The notes beneath the pieces were generated by a model that was given only the letters and a program-made list of their open reading frames with translations, ran no database searches and was not told where the DNA came from. Shown here in pieces: positions 9,334 to 16,920 of a DNA stretch of 64,000 nucleotides. This stretch comes from DATNPX01 sp036702975 (lineage in GTDB: Bacteria; Cyanobacteriota; Vampirovibrionia; Obscuribacterales; Obscuribacteraceae): assembly GCA_036702975.1 (NCBI GenBank), contig DATNPX010000012.1, forward strand, positions 62,001 through 126,000, read 5' to 3'. The position numbers and the translations under genes were made by a program. How positions within the stretch are numbered: position 1 is the stretch's first letter; each line of letters starts with the position of its first letter.

Positions 9334-10554
9334 TTGGAGTTTCATCCCCTAATCCCCAGGAAGGACTGGCGCGACGAGTGGAAGCGGCTTGGGTATTCCG
9401 TTGAACTGCTGAACAAGTACTGGATCGAAGATGCTGACCAACCATTTTGTATCAGTTTCGAGCGAGCAGAAATCGAAGATGTCTTGATTCCTGCCACGCA
9501 AGATCTCAACGAAATGGTACTAAAACTTGTCGATTATATTTGCACTAGTTCTCACTCAGATCAGTTGCTTGACCGTATGCGCGTGCCAATTTTCTTTCGG
9601 GAGGCTGTGCGGAAATCGTGGCAACGTCGAGATGATTCAATCTATGGACGCTTTGATTTTGCATATGACGGCAACTCCACTAAATTGCTCGAGATCAATT
9701 TTGACTCGCCGGTCATGATACTTGAGACGGCTATTTTGCAAAAACGATGGTGCGATGAAGCGAAACATCAAACACTCATTCCCAAGAGTGCGACCCAGTT
9801 CAACAGAGTCGATGAGAACTTAATCGCCGCATTTCGAAAATATTGCAAGAGCACAGAGAAAATTCACTTTTCTAGTTTCTATAGTGCCGAAGACGAGCAA
9901 GCGGCTTTGTATATTCAGTCAAAAGCTAAGAGCGCCGGCTTTGATGTTGTTTTCGGTCATGCGGATAGGTTTGGAATCGATGAGAGCGGTGGTCTCATCG
10001 ACGCAGCAGATACGCGAGTGACTCAGCTGTTTAAGCTTTATCCATGGACTGTGTTGCAAGAAGAGGATGAGGCTATTCAGAAGAATGTCGGCAAATTTGT
10101 ATTCACCGAAATGGTCGAGTCTGGGCGTGTGCGGTTTTTCGAACCGGCGTGGAAGTTCTTAGCCTCGAGCAAAGCTACTCTAGCAATGCTCTGGGAGATG
10201 GCACCGAAGAATAAATTTTTACTAGAGACTCATTTTGAAGACGGCACTGGTGCCTCTGAATTGTTGAAAGACAAAGCGCATGTGAAAAAGCCAATCTTCG
10301 GTCGTGGGGGTGAAAGCGTTTCGATAGTTTTTCCCGATCAACCAAAGCAAAGTGAGCTTGTCGCAGGCGACTATTACGGAGAGGAAGGTTTCGTAGTTCA
10401 AGAATATACACCGCTACCTATCTATATGGGACACCACGTGGTTGTTGGCAGCTGGGTCGTAAATGGCAAACCCAGTGGTGTTGGTATTCGAGCTGACCGC
10501 AGTCGCATCACCGGTGACGGTGCCCTGTTCGTTCCACACTATGTGACTGATTGA
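9334..10554 (+). CDS. Glutathionylspermidine synthase-like ATP-grasp enzyme
   Basis: 406 residues. Reads through as the preATP-grasp/ATP-grasp family of glutathionylspermidine synthase C-terminal domains: YGRFDFAYDG and LLEINFDSPVMILE near 105-135, then PIFGRGGESVSIVFP, GFVVQEYTPLP and GSWVVNGKPSGVGIRADRS toward the end, which supply nucleotide-, metal- and substrate-binding residues. Family members form amide bonds between a carboxylate and an amine with ATP. The actual substrate here is unknown, since there is no amidase domain and no polyamine gene alongside. I start at TTG 9334, after AAAGGGAG. The alternative ATGs lie far inside conserved sequence. Confidence 0.82.
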   Translation: MEFHPLIPRKDWRDEWKRLGYSVELLNKYWIEDADQPFCISFERAEIEDVLIPATQDLNEMVLKLVDYICTSSHSDQLLDRMRVPIFFREAVRKSWQRRDDSIYGRFDFAYDGNSTKLLEINFDSPVMILETAILQKRWCDEAKHQTLIPKSATQFNRVDENLIAAFRKYCKSTEKIHFSSFYSAEDEQAALYIQSKAKSAGFDVVFGHADRFGIDESGGLIDAADTRVTQLFKLYPWTVLQEEDEAIQKNVGKFVFTEMVESGRVRFFEPAWKFLASSKATLAMLWEMAPKNKFLLETHFEDGTGASELLKDKAHVKKPIFGRGGESVSIVFPDQPKQSELVAGDYYGEEGFVVQEYTPLPIYMGHHVVVGSWVVNGKPSGVGIRADRSRITGDGALFVPHYVTD

Positions 10555-10892
10555 ATAAGTAGCGTTTAGCATCGGATGATTTTCTGGATTTTTGATTTGC
10601 TTTATTGATTTTTGAGTTTTTGGATTTTTGGATTTTTGGATTGTTAATTGGTCAATTGATGCCCTGCGCTTTAGGCTCTGACTCTAGACTTCGTAGCGAA
10701 ATTAATTCCGAGTCTCTATGTACTTAGCAAAAGTTTTGAGAATAAGTCTTACGTAAAAAAGATTTTGCGAAATGATTTCGCAATACCATCATCGCTTGAG
10801 ACACCCACATCTTCTATATTTCAACGTTCTTCTTGAGTCAGACAAATTTTATTGCAAACAATTTTTTCTGCATTTTCCCTAGACAATCTTTG
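10555..10892. repeat. AT-rich spacer with T-rich short repeats before the tRNA array
   Basis: No gene seen. Around 10580-10645 the sequence repeats the unit TTTTTGGA several times with variants (GATTTTTGATT, GAGTTTTTGGATTTTTGG). The rest is AT-rich and marks the edge between the ATP-grasp gene and the tRNA array. Confidence 0.5.
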
Positions 10893-10919
10893 TTGACAGA
10901 ACTGTTATCTTGCTATAAA
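10893..10919 (+). promoter_or_regulatory. Promoter of the tRNA array
   Basis: TTGACA (10893-10898) and TATAAA (10914-10919) are separated by 15 bases, slightly short of the optimum, and lie 37 bases before the first tRNA. It is the only good sigma-70-type promoter in front of the array. Confidence 0.6.
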
Positions 10920-10955
10920 TTGTGGAAAGAAGGGGTAGTGATACCATCGATTAAT

Positions 10956-11029
10956 GCGTGTCTGGTCTAGTGGCTGGGCCTCTGCCTTCCAAGCAGAAGA
11001 GTACGGTTCGATCCCGTAGACGCGCTCCA
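10956..11029 (+). tRNA. tRNA-Gly(TCC)
   Basis: Acceptor GCGTGTC pairs with GACGCGC. The anticodon stem TCTGC/GCAGA encloses CTTCCAA, with anticodon TCC at 10988-10990. Discriminator T, and CCA is encoded (11027-11029). Confidence 0.93.
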
Positions 11030-11030
11030 C

Positions 11031-11104
11031 GCGTAGGTAGTTCAAGGGCAGAACGAATCGTTGCCAACGATTAGATAAGGGTTCGATTCCCTTCCATCGC
11101 TCCA
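11031..11104 (+). tRNA. tRNA-Gly(GCC), acceptor stem imperfect
   Basis: Anticodon stem AATCG/CGATT with GCC at 11063-11065, D-stem GTTC/GAAC and T-stem AAGGG/CCCTT are sound, and CCA is encoded. The acceptor GCGTAGG/CCATCGC has mismatches at pairs 4:69 (T-T) and 5:68 (A-A). It starts 1 base after the previous tRNA. It may be degenerate or edited. Confidence 0.82.
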
Positions 11105-11105
11105 A

Positions 11106-11180
11106 CGCAGGTTGACGCAGAGGCAGCGTGTCTGGCTCATAACCAGAAAGTCGTGAGTTCGAGTCTCACACCTGCAACCA
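11106..11180 (+). tRNA. tRNA-fMet(CAT), initiator-like
   Basis: Acceptor CGCAGGT faces ACCTGCA, so pair 1:72 is C-A unpaired, the hallmark of bacterial initiator tRNA. Anticodon loop CTCATAA, stem TCTGG/CCAGA, T-stem GTGAG/CTCAC, A73 and encoded CCA. The three consecutive G-C pairs usual in the initiator anticodon stem are only partly kept. Confidence 0.85.
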
Positions 11181-11416
11181 AAGACCGAATAGCAATAAAA
11201 GAACAAAGACAAAACATAGAACGACCATGTTTATCCGCAGAGAGAGCCGAAAGAACGATATGAATCAACCAAAGGGTTGGTCCATAGATACGTTCGGCAC
11301 AGAAATTCTCTCTACAAGCAATATTCAGGGTACAGGTCGTCATGCAAGTCTTAGCGTTATTTCCATTACAGTCAAAATCAGCACCACCACAGCTGTCGCG
11401 TCAGCCGCCTAATTTA
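11181..11416. other. Spacer inside the tRNA array
   Basis: 236 bases without T-arm signatures or supported genes. A short hairpin AACCAAAGGGTTGGT is visible near 11267-11281. Nothing else seen. Confidence 0.4.
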
Positions 11417-11489
11417 GGGGACGCATGTTCTAAGGCAGCGATGATCCCTTGCAAGGATCGTGAAGTGGGTTCGATTCCGACCGTCTCCA
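11417..11489 (+). tRNA. tRNA-Ala(TGC)
   Basis: Acceptor GGGGACG/CGTCTCC contains the G3-T70 wobble that defines alanine tRNAs. The anticodon stem GATCC/GGATC holds TGC. T-stem GTGGG/CCGAC has one G-G mismatch. A73, no encoded CCA. Confidence 0.85.
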
Positions 11490-11517
11490 TTATTCAAAAT
11501 CAGACCGTGGCGTGTTC

Positions 11518-11557
11518 GCCTGCAGCTTGCTCGATTTCGCATCAAGATTCTGCAGGC
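11518..11557. repeat. Long hairpin between tRNA-Ala and tRNA-Asn
   Basis: GCCTGCAG (11518-11525) is the exact inverse complement of CTGCAGGC (11550-11557), and an inner CTTG/CAAG pair extends the stem. It has no tRNA identity. It could be a processing signal, a terminator without T run or the relic of an insertion. Confidence 0.5.
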
Positions 11558-11583
11558 ACCCGCGCCCCACCGGCGCTCTGTGT

Positions 11584-11659
11584 TGTGGTGTAGTTCAGTG
11601 GCATGAACGTCTGCCTGTTAAGCAGAATGTCGCTGGTTCGATCCCAGCCACCACAGCCA
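11584..11659 (+). tRNA. tRNA-Asn(GTT)
   Basis: Acceptor TGTGGTG/CACCACA perfect, anticodon stem TCTGC/GCAGA with GTT at 11617-11619, T-stem GCTGG/CCAGC, discriminator G73 as usual for Asn, and CCA encoded. Confidence 0.93.
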
Positions 11660-11662
11660 TAT

Positions 11663-11734
11663 CGCACCGTAGTTTAGAGGAAAAACGGCCCGCTCATAAC
11701 GGGTAAGACCTGAGTTCGAATCTCAGCGGTGCCA
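11663..11734 (+). tRNA. tRNA with CAT anticodon and unpaired 1:72
   Basis: Aligning from D-stem GTTT/AAAC gives acceptor CGCACCG/CGGTGCC, so pair 1:72 is C-C and unpaired. Anticodon loop CTCATAA in stem GCCCG/CGGGT, T-stem CTGAG/CTCAG, A73, no encoded CCA. It could be a second initiator, an elongator Met or a lysidine-type Ile tRNA. Confidence 0.75.
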
Positions 11735-11737
11735 AAT

Positions 11738-11813
11738 GCACGGGTAGCTCAATTGGCAGAGCAGATGGTTGATAACCGTCAGGCCGACAGTTCGATTCTG
11801 TCCTCGTGCACCA
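11738..11813 (+). tRNA. tRNA-Ile(GAT)
   Basis: Acceptor GCACGGG/CTCGTGC, anticodon stem GATGG/CCGTC with GAT, T-stem GACAG/CTGTC, A73, CCA encoded. Confidence 0.93.
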
Positions 11814-11820
11814 TTTCAAG

Positions 11821-11865
11821 GCTGGCTTATTCCGCCAGTTTCAGTTTTGCGTGGGCTCTGCCCAC
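11821..11865 (+). terminator. Two hairpins in the tRNA array
   Basis: CTGGC (11822-11826) pairs with GCCAG (11834-11838), followed by TTTCAGTTTT. GTGGGC (11851-11856) pairs with GCCCAC (11860-11865). They lie in a 173-base tRNA-free spacer and could split the array into two transcripts or direct processing. Confidence 0.4.
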
Positions 11866-11986
11866 AGCGACACTCAGATCCGCACGCGTCAATTTCTTTG
11901 AGGTGAATTCATGAGAAGACAATATTTGATTACGCATACGCTAATGGAACGAGAGAGGGCCGCGAGCGTTGTCGCGCACCACATAT

Positions 11987-12058
11987 GGCGCTGTCTTCTA
12001 ACGGTTAGGAAAACGGGCTTTCAACTCGTGAGCGCGGGTTCAACTCCCGCCAGCGCTA
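11987..12058 (+). tRNA. tRNA-Glu(TTC)
   Basis: Acceptor GGCGCTG/CAGCGCT, anticodon stem ACGGG/CTCGT with loop CTTTCAA, T-stem GCGGG/CCCGC, A73, no encoded CCA. Confidence 0.88.
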
Positions 12059-12093
12059 TTCACTTCGGTGATACTCATTCGGCATAACTAGAC

Positions 12094-12165
12094 GCCCTCA
12101 CAGCACGATGGACGTGCAACACGCTACGAACGTGCAGGTTAAAGGTTCGAATCCTTTTGAGGGTT
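12094..12165 (+). tRNA. tRNA-Arg(ACG)
   Basis: Acceptor GCCCTCA/TGAGGGT, D-stem GCAC/GTGC, anticodon loop CTACGAA closed by four good pairs (27:43 is A-C), T-stem AAAGG/CCTTT. No encoded CCA; a T run follows. Confidence 0.82.
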
Positions 12166-12169
12166 TTTC

Positions 12170-12242
12170 ACCGCTGTTTCTGAATGGAGTCAGACACTGT
12201 CTTCTAAACAGTTACTTGAAGGTTCGATTCCTTCCAGCGGTA
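12170..12242 (+). tRNA. tRNA-Arg(TCT)
   Basis: Acceptor ACCGCTG/CAGCGGT perfect, anticodon stem ACTGT/ACAGT with TCT, T-stem GAAGG/CCTTC, A73, no encoded CCA. It begins 4 bases after the previous tRNA. Confidence 0.9.
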
Positions 12243-12245
12243 GAT

Positions 12246-12320
12246 ACGTTGATCGGTTAACTGGAAAACCAGTCGCCTCCAAAGCGATGACTCTAGGTTC
12301 GAATCCTAGTCAACGTGCCA
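12246..12320 (+). tRNA. tRNA-Trp(CCA)
   Basis: Acceptor ACGTTGA/TCAACGT perfect, anticodon stem GTCGC/GCGAT around CTCCAAA, T-stem CTAGG/CCTAG, G73 as for Trp, CCA encoded. Confidence 0.9.
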
Positions 12321-12321
12321 A

Positions 12322-12395
12322 GGTCCTGTCGTTTAGTGGCTCAAGACACTTCGTTGTCAGCGAAGATATCGAGGGTTCGAATCCCTTCAGGACCG
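12322..12395 (+). tRNA. tRNA-Asp(GTC)
   Basis: Acceptor GGTCCTG/CAGGACC perfect, anticodon stem CTTCG/CGAAG with GTC, T-stem GAGGG/CCCTT, G73 as for Asp, no encoded CCA. Confidence 0.92.
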
Positions 12396-12398
12396 TAA

Positions 12399-12482
12399 GG
12401 ATGCTTGCTAGAGCAGGAAATAGGCCGGTTTGCTAAACCGAGGCGGCGCCAAGCCACACACGTTCGAATCGTGTAGCATCCG
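12399..12482 (+). tRNA. tRNA-Ser(GCT)
   Basis: Acceptor GGATGCT/AGCATCC perfect, anticodon GCT in loop TTGCTAA, a long variable arm GGCGGCGCCAAGCC typical of class II tRNAs, T-stem ACACG/CGTGT, G73, no encoded CCA. 84 bases. Confidence 0.9.
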
Positions 12483-12628
12483 CATATTTTTCTGGGCACC
12501 GTAAACGGTACCTAGCTTCTATGCGCGCGATTAGCTAAAACAAGTATTGAAGCCGCTTTCTAGCGTATACCGCTTGTGTCATGAATACGATTATGCTATT
12601 ATTTTAGAACTATCGTATTTTGCTTTAA

Positions 12629-12704
12629 ACCTGGTTAGCTCAAGTGGCAGAGCAGCATCCTTACAAGATGAAGGTTTAAGGTTCGACTCCTTAACTAGGT
12701 ACCA
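12629..12704 (+). tRNA. tRNA-Val(TAC)
   Basis: Acceptor ACCTGGT/ACTAGGT, anticodon loop CTTACAA with four good pairs (27:43 is G-A), D-stem GCTC/GAGC, T-stem TAAGG/CCTTA, A73, CCA encoded. It follows a 146-base AT-rich spacer. Confidence 0.9.
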
Positions 12705-12746
12705 ATTCAAAAATGTTTTGCCTGACCACGACTACTAAGGCCAAAA

Positions 12747-12770
12747 AGCGCGCGACAAAACGTGCGCGCT
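12747..12770 (+). terminator. GC-rich hairpin between tRNA-Val and tRNA-Thr
   Basis: AGCGCGC (12747-12753) pairs with GCGCGCT (12764-12770), followed by AAATCTTT. A weak terminator or processing stem. Confidence 0.4.
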
Positions 12771-12778
12771 AAATCTTT

Positions 12779-12851
12779 GTCCCTGTAGCTTAGTGGTAAA
12801 GCATTCGCCTTGTAAGCGAAAGATCGACGGTTCGAATCCAGTCCAGGGGCT
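12779..12851 (+). tRNA. tRNA-Thr(TGT), T-stem with a bulge
   Basis: Acceptor GTCCCTG/CAGGGGC pairs fully, D-stem GCTT/AAGC, anticodon stem TTCGC/GCGAA with TGT. The T-stem works only if one A is bulged (GACGG against CC-A-GTC). No encoded CCA. Confidence 0.78.
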
Positions 12852-12856
12852 AGTCT

Positions 12857-12930
12857 CCCTCGCTAGCCTAATGGTAAAGCAGGCGGCTTTTAACCGCTCG
12901 ATCTGTGTTCGATTCACAGGCGAGGGACCA
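12857..12930 (+). tRNA. tRNA-Lys(TTT)
   Basis: Acceptor CCCTCGC/GCGAGGG perfect, anticodon stem GGCGG/CCGCT with TTT, T-stem CTGTG/CACAG, A73, CCA encoded. The D-stem GCCT/AAGC has one mismatch. Last tRNA of the array. Confidence 0.88.
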
Positions 12931-13101
12931 ATTTATTACTTTAGCTTTTGTTGGCGTATCCGAATTGCAGCAATATTTTTGCAACATACCTCTAGTATGC
13001 TAGCTCTATTAACGATACACCGGAAATATTTGATGAGCCGGAAACTCGGAGTGCATTTGAGTAAATGTTAGTGCGCATTGATTGCTAAGATAAGAGCTGA
13101 T

Positions 13102-14316
13102 ATGTCTAACGAAAAACAAGAAAAACATATTGAACGGACGCCTCAGGACAGCGAACACCAGGTCGCTGGCAAACCGATACTTAGTGGTGACGACAACGCA
13201 GCACAGCAACGGCTCGAGAAGCAGACAGCAGCGAGAGCACACCGCTTCACTAAGGGCGACAATGTCTTTACTATTGACATGGGCAACGGTCAAACAGTTG
13301 AGGACTCGCGGCCGCGGGAACATGACAAACAACTGCTTGCACAGAACGCTGTCGAGCGTGGCACGACTTTGACCGGAGAGATAAGCACAGAAGTCAACCA
13401 AGTTATAGCGCCAGGGCACTCCGTCAAATTCACCGCCCGAGCCGACGGGGGTATAACCTACGAAACTGCAGGACAGTGGGACGCAGCCTCATGGAATCAG
13501 CAAATCAAAGCTCTCAACAAGTATTTTACTGCTCACCCTGAAGCTGTGAACACTATAGTGAGCGAGTCCAAAAAACATAAAGGTGGAGTGATTTTAGGCA
13601 GTAGCTTGGAAACCGCGGATAGTAACGAGCCACCCAAACATTCACCAATAGAGAGTCAGCGACCAGAGGGCGACCAGGCTCAACATCGGCAAACTCACAG
13701 TACAAACGAACGCACCACTTTGAGTGGAGAAGTGAGCAACGACCTGAATGACTTGATAGCGCCTGGACACGCTGTTAAATTCACTCGTCGCCCCGATGGT
13801 GGCGTGAACTGGCAGCCAGCTGGACACTGGAATGCAGCTGAGTGGAATGCGCAGTTGAAAGCATTAAAGGACTATTTCACAGCGTATCCGGAGAAGATCA
13901 ATACACTGGCAGCAGAGATAAAGAATCATCGTGGTCCGCTTACACTCGGAATCGAGGCGAACGAACCCACAACGGAACCACCAACCCGTCCACATCCTAG
14001 TGAAGGGAATGACCGCAATCAGTGGTTAGTCGGAAGCGGCAGTATCAATGGACATCCAGTACAAATCGGTGGACCAAACGACGTTAAAATACCGGCGGCA
14101 GCCGGCGCAAATACTCCAGTCGTGCTGAGCACACTGGATGGTTCCGGCGAGACTATACATGGACATATAGTCGTCCAAAATGGTCAGAAGTTCTTCTATC
14201 CGGACTATTCAGAAGATTCACAGCACAGATGTTATGGAATTCAAAACGCCAAAGACAATATGATTCTTCTGACCAATGCCGGTGTCGCCGCTTATGAACC
14301 GTACAAACGACAGTAG
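13102..14316 (+). CDS. Unknown protein with an internally duplicated 80-residue module
   Basis: 404 residues from ATG 13102; the frame also opens at TTG 13078. No signal peptide. Two copies of a module of about 80 residues lie in tandem, the first starting ERGTTLTGEISTEVNQVIAP and the second ERTTLSGEVSNDLNDLIAP. They share APGHxVKFTxRxDGG, AGxWxAAxWNxQxKALxxYFTAxPE and end in LG. A Pro/Glu/Thr-rich linker separates them, and a C-terminal part (WLVGSGSINGHPVQIGG onward, about 110 residues) looks beta-rich. I do not recognise the module. It is the first gene after the tRNA array. Confidence 0.75.
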   Translation: MSNEKQEKHIERTPQDSEHQVAGKPILSGDDNAAQQRLEKQTAARAHRFTKGDNVFTIDMGNGQTVEDSRPREHDKQLLAQNAVERGTTLTGEISTEVNQVIAPGHSVKFTARADGGITYETAGQWDAASWNQQIKALNKYFTAHPEAVNTIVSESKKHKGGVILGSSLETADSNEPPKHSPIESQRPEGDQAQHRQTHSTNERTTLSGEVSNDLNDLIAPGHAVKFTRRPDGGVNWQPAGHWNAAEWNAQLKALKDYFTAYPEKINTLAAEIKNHRGPLTLGIEANEPTTEPPTRPHPSEGNDRNQWLVGSGSINGHPVQIGGPNDVKIPAAAGANTPVVLSTLDGSGETIHGHIVVQNGQKFFYPDYSEDSQHRCYGIQNAKDNMILLTNAGVAAYEPYKRQ

Positions 14317-14349
14317 CCTTATAGTCAGCGTGCGGCCGAGGGAAATCAG

Positions 14350-16245
14350 ATGCGTCCACACACTTTGAATATTGCGCTAGTTTTGGGATGCCTTCTTATC
14401 CAACAGTTAAATGTTTCGTCGCTAGCAGCTTCATCTTGTGCTAGTAGTCGAACTAGCAACTTCCATTCGGATGACGCCATCCCCCATTGCTTGGGCGGCT
14501 CAGAGTCTGCGACAACACGCACTAGTTTGCTCACTATCGAAGATGCGATCGAAAAGCAATTAACAGCGGGTCCGAGCAACCAGTTGACACCAGACACTGT
14601 CGCATCTCAAATTACGAAATTAGCAACTGCTGGCTGGTACGCAGGTGACAAAAGAGCGCTTTTAAATAAATACGAGACCGACATCACCTGGCTAAAAGAT
14701 GCGTCGAAGGAAGAGGCATTCATTGCAGCCTTGGCACTTGCAAGGCTCGAGGTTGCTCGAGGTAATACACAGACAGCAACCAAATTTATCGATTTCATTG
14801 ACAATAGCCCAGCACCATCGTTTGGGAAGAATGAAGAACTCTTGCTATATACGCTCTTAAATATAACCGCAACTGCAATAGCGGCGAAAGAGAAGAATCC
14901 GTCAGACAAAAGATTGGATGGTGCAGCGGCTTTAATAGACAAAGTATTCGCCGACTATCCGCTTATGGGCGAATACTTTTTCTCAGCTGCTACACATTGT
15001 CACGAGCGGAAGATGGAAACCTTATCTGCTGCTTTCGCACGAGCAGCGGTTCGCAACTGGCAAGAAGAGATAAAAACGACCCTGAGTAGTAAAGGTTTTC
15101 CTAAACGCAAAGTCGCAGACGGTCCGCAAACGAAAGAGCATTCTTATCTGAATCAGCTATATTTTCCAGGTGCTGCTGGAGAGCCTTATATTCAAGCGCT
15201 GAAGCTTGTTGCCGAGACTGACACATCAAATAGGGAATTTGGCTTAGCAGCCGAAGACTGGATGGAGTTAAAGCGATTCACGAGCCAATTCAGGAGTGAC
15301 GATACCGAAGCACTCCTTGAGTGCGATCGCAACTATCAACAGACTCAGAAACTTGCCGGCGAGAAGAAGTCTCAGCCGAACACCAATGGCGGTTCACAGG
15401 ACAACGTTAAAAAGTCCAAACTTACAGCTAAACGGGATGACAACAACCCCAGCCAACTCAATAGAGAAACTCTATCTGCTTTGCGCCGAGAAGATTTCGA
15501 GAGCGCGGAGAAAATGGCAAAGCGAGTAATTGAATTAACTAAGGGCACCACTAATGATGCATCTCTAACTAGGCAGCAAGCACAGCTCAATCTATTCAAC
15601 TCTTACTGGGGGCAGAGCAAATTTGACGAAGCGCAAAAGATCGCCTCCTTGTTGGAAAGCCAATTGTTGGATGGTGAGATCCACAGCAACAATCAAGTCG
15701 AAGTCCTACTTTGCTGCGGGAAGATTCATCGAATCTACAAAGGAGAAGAGCGCGCGTACAACCTGCTAAAAAAAGCAATCGAACTAAGAGAAGATCCATC
15801 TTGTGTCTCTCCTATTCCCATGTCAATTTTGTTGTGGCAAGTTGCAGTGGTCGTTGAACAATCCGAAAAGCTTCACAAAGGTTGGCTGCACATATCGACA
15901 GGAGATGTGTTAATGCAGGAAGCGGGGATTTTATTCGACCAGCACGACCGCACCATTGGGGAAAAACAAACTGCTAGGTTTTATGCTGATCTCGCAAGGC
16001 GTCAGCCGTTAGGAGACCTACAAGTAAAAGACTGGTTACGGTCAGTTGAATGGTCAAAGAGATCGTATGGCGAAAATGATTGCCACACAATAAACTACAA
16101 GCGGCAGCTCGAGGATGCAAGGTTCAATGCCAAAAATCTGGGCACGCTTCGGGGAGGAAGAATCAGCCTGGATGTTCCATGTACCGACATCGACGAACCC
16201 AAACCTCTGGACGTAAAATCTGAATCACAAGCTGTCGCGCACTAA
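14350..16245 (+). CDS. Secreted TPR-type repeat protein, unknown
   Basis: 631 residues with a signal peptide (MRPHTLNIALVLGCLLIQQL) and no other membrane segment, so exported. The body is alpha-helical with degenerate tetratricopeptide character, for example LALARLEVARGNTQTATKFI and LNLFNSYWGQSKFDEAQKIA, with a charged Lys/Asn/Gln-rich linker around 340-365. GAGGGA precedes ATG 14350, 34 bases after the previous stop, so the two may be cotranscribed. The 3' end overlaps the convergent acetyltransferase gene by 21 bases. Confidence 0.7.
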   Translation: MRPHTLNIALVLGCLLIQQLNVSSLAASSCASSRTSNFHSDDAIPHCLGGSESATTRTSLLTIEDAIEKQLTAGPSNQLTPDTVASQITKLATAGWYAGDKRALLNKYETDITWLKDASKEEAFIAALALARLEVARGNTQTATKFIDFIDNSPAPSFGKNEELLLYTLLNITATAIAAKEKNPSDKRLDGAAALIDKVFADYPLMGEYFFSAATHCHERKMETLSAAFARAAVRNWQEEIKTTLSSKGFPKRKVADGPQTKEHSYLNQLYFPGAAGEPYIQALKLVAETDTSNREFGLAAEDWMELKRFTSQFRSDDTEALLECDRNYQQTQKLAGEKKSQPNTNGGSQDNVKKSKLTAKRDDNNPSQLNRETLSALRREDFESAEKMAKRVIELTKGTTNDASLTRQQAQLNLFNSYWGQSKFDEAQKIASLLESQLLDGEIHSNNQVEVLLCCGKIHRIYKGEERAYNLLKKAIELREDPSCVSPIPMSILLWQVAVVVEQSEKLHKGWLHISTGDVLMQEAGILFDQHDRTIGEKQTARFYADLARRQPLGDLQVKDWLRSVEWSKRSYGENDCHTINYKRQLEDARFNAKNLGTLRGGRISLDVPCTDIDEPKPLDVKSESQAVAH

Positions 16246-16920
16246 AGAGATGACGAAGAAAGTGAACTCCCGCCGCTTTGAAAATCCCAAAGCTTCATAG
16301 GTGCGAATCGCGGCCGTGTTATCAGCACGAACGTGAAGAATTGGAATACGTCCTGATTCCACTATGTTTTTTGAAACGGAGTACGTGAGCGCTTTCGCAT
16401 AACCTCGACCACGATAATCCGGGTGAGTGCAGACACCGCTCACTTCATCATATTCTTGACCGCTATCTGATACCTTCATACGCTCACCAGCCATTGCTAC
16501 CAGTGCCTCACCATCTTTGATACCAATGAAGCGGCCAAATTCGATTGTGCGGTCAGAGAAAGGTCCGGGCTCAGTAAGCTTGACCAACGCTTTCATCTGT
16601 GGCACATCGGAGACTTGCAAAATTTCATAACTTATCTCGGACGAAGGCAACAACTTTTCGCAAATCATTTGAAGAACTGGGAATTGAGCGCGTATCTTCC
16701 AATTGGCTGGAACGCTCAGGACCCCACTGAAACATAGCCCCAGATAATCAGAGTCAGCACATTCCTTTGCTAGAGCGGCAAATGCTCTATCAGTAGTTTC
16801 GCTCATACCCGCGAGTGGCGAGTACTCGCGCGGGTATCTTTTACCATACTCATCACCCAGCGCTAAATGCGAATGACGTGTAGTTAACGCGCTCCAGACA
16901 GGATTATCAAGACTGTGCAT
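16225..16920 (-). CDS. GNAT family N-acetyltransferase
   Basis: 231 residues. The acetyl-CoA binding motif A is visible as VSGVCTHPDYRGRGYAKALT (the RGRGYA loop), followed by the ILHVRADNTAAIRTYEALGF motif B. These place it in the FR47-like branch of GNAT enzymes, which acetylate small molecules or protein amino groups; the substrate is unknown. The N-terminal 100 residues form an extra domain ahead of the GNAT fold. Its 3' end overlaps the convergent upstream gene. Confidence 0.85.
   Translation of the reverse strand: MHSLDNPVWSALTTRHSHLALGDEYGKRYPREYSPLAGMSETTDRAFAALAKECADSDYLGLCFSGVLSVPANWKIRAQFPVLQMICEKLLPSSEISYEILQVSDVPQMKALVKLTEPGPFSDRTIEFGRFIGIKDGEALVAMAGERMKVSDSGQEYDEVSGVCTHPDYRGRGYAKALTYSVSKNIVESGRIPILHVRADNTAAIRTYEALGFSKRREFTFFVISLVRDSL

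Noticed and set aside
10580..10645. T-rich repeats considered as a CRISPR or origin element
   Set aside because: Units are 8 bases, irregular and without spacers; no DnaA-box set seen. Treated as simple low-complexity sequence.
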